Below are positions 59,479 to 64,000 of a DNA stretch of 64,000 nucleotides, piece by piece (within the stretch, counting starts at the first letter, position 1; each line of letters opens with the position of its first letter). A model generated the notes under the pieces. That model was not told the DNA's origin and did no database searches. It was given only the letters and a program-made list of their open reading frames with translations. The DNA comes from Actinacidiphila epipremni (lineage in GTDB: Bacteria; Actinomycetota; Actinomycetes; Streptomycetales; Streptomycetaceae): contig NZ_JAATEJ010000001.1 in assembly GCF_012034175.1 (NCBI RefSeq), forward strand, positions 558,001-622,000, given 5' to 3'. Both the position numbers and the translations under genes were made by a program.

Positions 59479-60368
59479 CGCACAGCACCGGCGCGGCAGG
59501 TGACGCCGTCCTTCTGCTGCGGCTGGCCGGCCCCCTCCAGTCGTGGGGCCTGCGCAGCTCCTTCAACCGGCGGGAGACCAACGCCGAGCCGACCAAGTCC
59601 GGCGTCCTCGGCCTCCTCGCCGCAGCCGCGGGCCTGGCCCGCGAGGACCCGCTCGACGACCTGATCCCGCTGCGCCTCGGCGTGCGCGTCGACCAGGCCG
59701 GCACGTTGCTGCGCGATTACCACACCGTCAGCGACTACCGCGGCAGGCCGCTGCTCCAGTCCGGGGTCAACGCCAAGGGCGTCCAGCGCCCGACCTCGCC
59801 CGTCAAGCACACCCACGTCACCGTCCGCTACTACCTCCAGGACGCCGTGTTCGTCGCCGCCGTCGCCGGACCGCGGGCCCTGGTCACCACCCTCGACCAC
59901 GCCGTGCGCTCGCCCGCCTTCCCGCTCGCCCTCGGCCGCAGATCCTGCCCGCCCACCCAGCCCGTCTCGCTCGGCGTCCACGAGGGCGACCTCGCCGCCG
60001 TGCTGAAGGCGCTGCCCTGGCAGGCGTCCCGGGCGGCGCGCGATCGCTACGTCCGGCGCGCCAGGAGCGGCGGCCGGGACGGCTCCCGGCAGGCGCCTCC
60101 GGCCGGTATCGACCTGCCCGCCACCGTCGAGGACCCCGCCGGCGACGACGTGCTCCACGACGCCCCCACCTCCTTCGACCCCCGCGCCCGTGCCTTCACC
60201 GACCGCCGCGTACGCCATTGCTGGCTGCACGTGCCGACCGGCTTCCCGTCGACCGGCTTCCCGTCGACCGGCTCCCCGTCGACCGGCTTCCCGCCGGCGG
60301 GCGACGCCGAGCCCGGCGCCCCGGACGACGGCACCGCCCACGACCCCTTCGCCCTTCTGGGCTGGTGA
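59475..60368 (+). CDS. cas5: Cas5e (CasD)
   Basis: 297 aa, longer than the usual ~220-250. VLLLRLAGPLQSWGLRSSFN and RETNAEPTKSGVLGLLAAAA are the conserved start; LLRDYHTVSDYRGRPLLQSG and PAFPLALGRRSCPPTQPV follow. It caps the crRNA 5' handle. Near the C-terminus a 15-bp unit (about 60238-60300) repeats four times, giving TGFPSTGFPSTGSPSTGFPP, an unusual spacer before the conserved end. Overlaps cas7 (ATGA). Confidence 0.94.
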   Translation: MTHSTGAAGDAVLLLRLAGPLQSWGLRSSFNRRETNAEPTKSGVLGLLAAAAGLAREDPLDDLIPLRLGVRVDQAGTLLRDYHTVSDYRGRPLLQSGVNAKGVQRPTSPVKHTHVTVRYYLQDAVFVAAVAGPRALVTTLDHAVRSPAFPLALGRRSCPPTQPVSLGVHEGDLAAVLKALPWQASRAARDRYVRRARSGGRDGSRQAPPAGIDLPATVEDPAGDDVLHDAPTSFDPRARAFTDRRVRHCWLHVPTGFPSTGFPSTGSPSTGFPPAGDAEPGAPDDGTAHDPFALLGW

Positions 60369-60371
60369 CCC

Positions 60372-61214
60372 ATGACCTACCTCTCCCGTATCCGCATCAA
60401 CCCCCTGCGCAGCCGCAGCCGGGAACTCCTCGCCAGCCCCGGCGCCCTGCACCGCTGGGTCGCCTACGCCGTCCCCGGCCCCGCGGAGGACGAACGCCTC
60501 CTGTGGCGCCTGGACTCCGACAACCTCCACCGCCCGCAGCTGTTCGCCCTCACCCGTTCCAAGCCCGACTGGACGCACCTCGTCGACGAGGCCGGCTGGC
60601 CCGCGTCCGACGGCGACCACGCGATCGTCCGCTCGTACGAACCCCTGCTGGAGCAGATCGCTGCCGGCCGCGAGTTCGCGTTCCGGCTCACCGCCAACCC
60701 GGTCCAGAACTCGGCCAAGCCCGTCAAGCCGACCCCCGCGCAGGCCGCGCGGCTCGCCACTCCGCTCGGAGAGGGCGAGCACCGCCGGGGCTTCCGGCTG
60801 GCCCACCGCACCGCCGCCGCCCAGCTGGACTGGTTCCTGAGCCGCACCGCCGGCTGGGGCTTCGACGTTCCCGCCTCCCGTACCGACGACCCCGCGCCCG
60901 GACTCGTCCCCGACGTCCCTGATGCCCGCGACGTCCCCGACGTGCCCGACGTCACCGCCGACGCGGACCGGCCCGGGCCCGCCCGCGAGGTCCGCATCGT
61001 CCAGCGCCGCCGTCACGCCTTCGACAAGCGGCCCGGCGGTCCCCGCGTCACCTTCCACAGCGCCACCTTCGAAGGCCGGCTCCGCGTCACCGACGCCACC
61101 GCCTTCCGTACGCGCCTGCTCGACGGCATCGGCCCGTCCAAGGCGTACGGCTGCGGCCTGCTCACCCTCGCCCCCCTTGCCCCCGTCACCCCGCTCACTG
61201 CCCGGAAGGACTGA
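60372..61214 (+). CDS. cas6: Cas6e (Cse3/CasE) crRNA endonuclease
   Basis: 280 aa. MTYLSRIRINPLRSRSRELL leads to His27 in SPGALHRWVAYA, matching the catalytic His of Cse3. RLTANPVQNSAKP and the C-terminal glycine-rich loop GIGPSKAYGCGLLTLAPL are family hallmarks. An inserted Asp/Pro-rich segment (DVPDARDVPDVPDVTADAD, ~180-200) replaces a usual loop. It cuts each repeat hairpin. Confidence 0.95.
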   Translation: MTYLSRIRINPLRSRSRELLASPGALHRWVAYAVPGPAEDERLLWRLDSDNLHRPQLFALTRSKPDWTHLVDEAGWPASDGDHAIVRSYEPLLEQIAAGREFAFRLTANPVQNSAKPVKPTPAQAARLATPLGEGEHRRGFRLAHRTAAAQLDWFLSRTAGWGFDVPASRTDDPAPGLVPDVPDARDVPDVPDVTADADRPGPAREVRIVQRRRHAFDKRPGGPRVTFHSATFEGRLRVTDATAFRTRLLDGIGPSKAYGCGLLTLAPLAPVTPLTARKD

Positions 61215-61219
61215 CGCCC

Positions 61220-62230
61220 GTGGCCGACATCTGGTGGAAGGCCGAACCCCACGACCTGCATCGCGTCACCGACCGCGTCTCCAGCATCTACATCGAGCGC
61301 AGCCATCTCGACCGCGACGAGAACGCCGTCGTCATCGTCAACAAGCGGGAGACCGTACGGGTGCCGGCGGCCATGATCGCGGTCGTCCTCCTCGGACCCG
61401 GCACCCGCGTCACCCACGGGGCGATCCGCCTGCTCGCCGACTCCGGCACGGCCGTGTGCTGGGTGGGCGAGCAGGGGGTGCGCATGTACGCCGCCGGGCT
61501 CGGCCCCAGCCGCGGCGCCGGCCTCCTCCACCGCCAGGCGTGGCTCGTCACCCGCCCCAAGGAACGCCTCGCCGTCGCCCGCGCCATGTACGGCATGCGG
61601 TTCCCCGGCGAGGACGTCTCCCAGGCCACCATGCAGCAACTCCGCGGCAGGGAAGGCGCACGCATCCGCAAGCTCTACCAGCACCACGCGCGCCGCACCG
61701 GCGTGCGCTGGGACGGCCGCGTCTACAAGGCCGGCGAGGCGTTCGCCGCCGGAGACGACCTCAACCGGCTGCTCTCGGCGGCCAACGCGGCCCTCTACGG
61801 GATCTGCCACGCCGTCATCACCGGCCTCGGCGCGAGCCCCGGACTCGGCTTCGTCCACACCGGCTCGGCCATCTCCTTCGTCCTGGACATAGCCGACCTC
61901 TACAAGGCCGACTACACTATTCCCCTCGCCTTCGACCTCTTCGCCAAGGGCCTCGTCGAAGAGCGCGACGCCCGCACCGGCCTGCGCGACCAGATCGCCG
62001 AGACCAAGCTGCTCACCCGCGTCGTCACCGACATCAAGACCCTCCTGACCCCGCCGGACGGCGCCGACTTCGACACACCGGAGCGCGGCGAACTCTGGGA
62101 CGACAAGGACGGCACCGTCCCCTCGGGCGTCAACTGGTCCCGCGAGGCCGACCTCGGCGAGCAGCACATCGCCGTCATCGGCCCCGAACTCGAACCCCCC
62201 GCCCCTGCGAGCGGCAGCGAGAACCCATGA
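61220..62230 (+). CDS. cas1: Cas1e integrase
   Basis: 336 aa from a GTG. ISSIYIERSHLDRDENAVV-like N-terminus, AMIAVVLLGPGTRVTHGAIR, metal-site residues around MQQLRGREGARIRKLYQHHA (Glu), GLGFVHTGSAISFVLDIADLYK (His and Asp). With Cas2 it inserts new spacers at the leader. Longer C-terminal tail (~290-336), Pro-rich. ATGA overlap with cas2. Confidence 0.95.
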   Translation: MADIWWKAEPHDLHRVTDRVSSIYIERSHLDRDENAVVIVNKRETVRVPAAMIAVVLLGPGTRVTHGAIRLLADSGTAVCWVGEQGVRMYAAGLGPSRGAGLLHRQAWLVTRPKERLAVARAMYGMRFPGEDVSQATMQQLRGREGARIRKLYQHHARRTGVRWDGRVYKAGEAFAAGDDLNRLLSAANAALYGICHAVITGLGASPGLGFVHTGSAISFVLDIADLYKADYTIPLAFDLFAKGLVEERDARTGLRDQIAETKLLTRVVTDIKTLLTPPDGADFDTPERGELWDDKDGTVPSGVNWSREADLGEQHIAVIGPELEPPAPASGSENP

Positions 62231-62529
62231 CCGTCATCGTCCTGATCGCCGCCCCCGAGGGCCTGCGCGGCCACCTCACCCGCTGGATGGTCGAAGTCAA
62301 CGCGGGCGTCTTCGTCGGCAACCCCAACCGCCGCGTCCGCGACCGCCTCTGGGAAGTCCTCGCCGCTCGCATCGGCGACGGCCAGGCAGTCCTCGTCGAA
62401 CCCGCCCCCAACGAACAAGGCTGGGCCACCCGCACCGCCGGCCGCGACCGCTGGACCCCCACCGACTTCGACGGCCTCCTCCTCTCCGCCCGCGCCCGCC
62501 GCCCCTCCCCGCCGCCCCCCGCGGGGTGA
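62227..62529 (+). CDS. cas2: Cas2e
   Basis: 100 aa: MTVIVLIAAPEGLRGHLTRW, VEVNAGVFVGNPNRRVRDRL, QAVLVEPAPNEQGWATRTAG are typical of the I-E Cas2 (CRISPR_Cas2E) group. It forms the scaffold of the Cas1-Cas2 complex. Ends 100 bases before array 2 with a Pro-rich tail. Confidence 0.93.
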   Translation: MTVIVLIAAPEGLRGHLTRWMVEVNAGVFVGNPNRRVRDRLWEVLAARIGDGQAVLVEPAPNEQGWATRTAGRDRWTPTDFDGLLLSARARRPSPPPPAG

Positions 62530-62629
62530 CCCCCGACGCGCCGGTCCGGCTCAGTCCGACATAGAGCCAGACCGGCACCGCACGGTCCCTTCGCATGCCG
62601 ACCCCAACCAATCGCCCCGGCCCCGGGGC

Positions 62630-64000
62630 GGAAGAGCCCCCGCTCGCGCGGGGACGACGGCGCTGCCGGAGCGCACTCCCGCAGGGGCGTCGGAGAACCC
62701 CCGCTCGCGCGGGGACGACCCCTCCCCCACCCCCCCGGGGGGAAGGGGAGGGAGAACCCCCGCTCGCGCAGGGACGGCCGGCGCTCATAGCGGCCACCGC
62801 CCGGTAGAGGAGGAGGACCCCCGCTCGTGCGGGGACGACTGCAGCGCCGGTTGAGCATGCCCAACTCACCAGGGAGAACCCCCGCTCGCGCGGGGACGAC
62901 CACCGCATGAGTTCGATCAGGCGGGCGGACAGGGGAGAACCCCCGCTCGCGCGGGGACGACATCTTCTCGCTGATCCTGGCCCGGCAGCAGCTGGGAGAA
63001 CCCCCGCTCGTGCGGGGACGACGGGCGAGCCGTACCTGTCGCGGGAGGGCGTGAAGGAGAACCCCCGCTCGTGCGGGGACGACCTTCCCGCTCAGGAAGA
63101 AATCCGCGCGCCCCTGGGAGAACCCCCGCTTGTGCGGGGACGACGCCGTCCTCGACTCGCGCGGCGACGACGTCACCGGAGAACCCCCGCTTGTGCGGGG
63201 ACGACGCCTGGACGGTGTCCCATGTGATCGCAGCCCCGGGAGAACCCCCGCTCGTGCGGGGACGATCACGCACCCTGCTCACACACGCCGGATACGACCG
63301 GAGAACCCCCGCTCGTGCGGGGACGACCCCTCGTGCTGGTCCTCGTCCTGGCCGGCTCGGGGAGAACCCCCGCTCGTGCGGGGACGACCGATCCGATGGA
63401 GCGCGGCAGCGCTTCCCCTGCGGAGAACCCCCGCTCGTTCGGGGACGACGCTCGGCGTCGCCGGAGGCTGCTGGATCAGTCGGGAGAACCCCCGCTCGCG
63501 CGGGGACGACCCCCAGATGTGGCCTACGGCGTGAGCTGCGCGTGGAGAACCCCCGCTCGTGCGGGGACGACCCCCCGAGGCGAGAACGCCCGTCGCGTCG
63601 GGGGGGAGAACCCCCGCTCGTGCGGGGACGACAAGCGGGCGCTGGGCGCGAAGGTCGACCCGCTGGGAGAACCCCCGCTCGTGCGGGGACGACGCCGCCC
63701 TGGCCCTATGGGCGCAGCCGAACCCCGGAGAACCCCCGCTCGTGCGGGGACGACGCATACGTAGTCAAGGGCGGCTCCACCGCGCAGGGAGAACCCCCGC
63801 TCGTGCGGGGACGACTGCGAGTTGGTCTGGGTGGCGACGTCCTGGGCGGGAGAACCCCCGCTCGTGCGGGGACGACTTCTCCCAATCCGACTGGAGCGTC
63901 TCGGCGATCGGAGAACCCCCGCTCGTGCGGGGACGACGAGAGGTAGGCGGGGGCGGCAGTCGAGGCGGCCGGAGAACCCCCGCTCGTGCGGGGACGACGT
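62630..64000 (-). CRISPR. Type I-E CRISPR array 2 (at least 23 repeats), runs off the end
   Basis: Same repeat as array 1, 33-bp spacers, at least 22 spacers visible. The first five repeats next to cas2 are variable (GGAAGAGCCC, GCGCAGGGACGGC, GGAGGACCC and others), the right ones are uniform, so the leader lies beyond the window and transcription is inferred leftward toward cas2. Spacers at about 62687 and 63571 are G/C-tract rich and self-complementary at their ends. The 62530-62629 gap holds no gene. Confidence 0.96.

Noticed and set aside
62530..62629. Leader of array 2 next to cas2
   Set aside because: The repeats on that side are the degenerate ones, so this looks like the old end of the array.

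Overview
The window is about 64 kb of very GC-rich DNA with actinobacterial start-codon habits (many GTG starts, GTGA and ATGA overlaps). It carries Streptomyces-type gene sets: TerD-linked nucleoside-like metabolite genes, an actinophage-type prophage and a type I-E CRISPR-Cas locus. The best guess is a Streptomyces or close relative; this is inferred from content, not from a marker gene.

Region 1 (1-8.9 kb) is chromosomal. A TerD-family gene (5' part only) diverges from a run of three plus-strand genes: a citrate-lyase-like aldolase, a phosphoribosyltransferase fused in frame to a StiP/PELOTA protein, and a HAD phosphatase. This is the known Ter-associated set predicted to make a nucleoside-like metabolite. 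A P-loop nucleoside-kinase-like gene, an O-methyltransferase, an FmdB zinc-ribbon gene, a GC-rich tandem repeat and a coiled-coil gene follow.

Region 2 (8.9-49.4 kb) is a 40.4-kb prophage or prophage-like element in a tRNA-Val(UAC) gene. A 56-bp exact repeat of the tRNA 3' part (8918-8973 and 49361-49416) marks attL and attR, with a tyrosine integrase next to attR. Nearly all genes run on the minus strand. From right to left they are: immunity genes, small early genes, primase-polymerase, an inverted-repeat/iteron region that looks like an origin, helicase, small zinc-finger genes, membrane genes of plasmid/AICE flavour, HNH nuclease, terminase, portal, head morphogenesis, protease, HK97 capsid, connectors, major tail protein, tail chaperone with a -1 frameshift, tape measure, a large tail protein, GH25 endolysin, holin-like genes and a second regulator block.

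Region 3 (49.4-64 kb) is a type I-E system: array 1 (50 repeats, 49 spacers), cas3, cas8e, cas11, cas7, cas5, cas6, cas1, cas2, then array 2 (23 repeats visible, running off the end). Repeat decay at the left of both arrays, and the inferred crRNA orientation, put both leaders on the right. Array 1 would then be transcribed leftward from the gap in front of cas3.

The most notable layout point is that attR ends one base before the last (decayed) repeat of array 1. Before integration the tRNA-Val gene and the CRISPR array were direct neighbours, and the phage separated them. I saw no spacer matching the prophage by eye, but this needs an alignment search.
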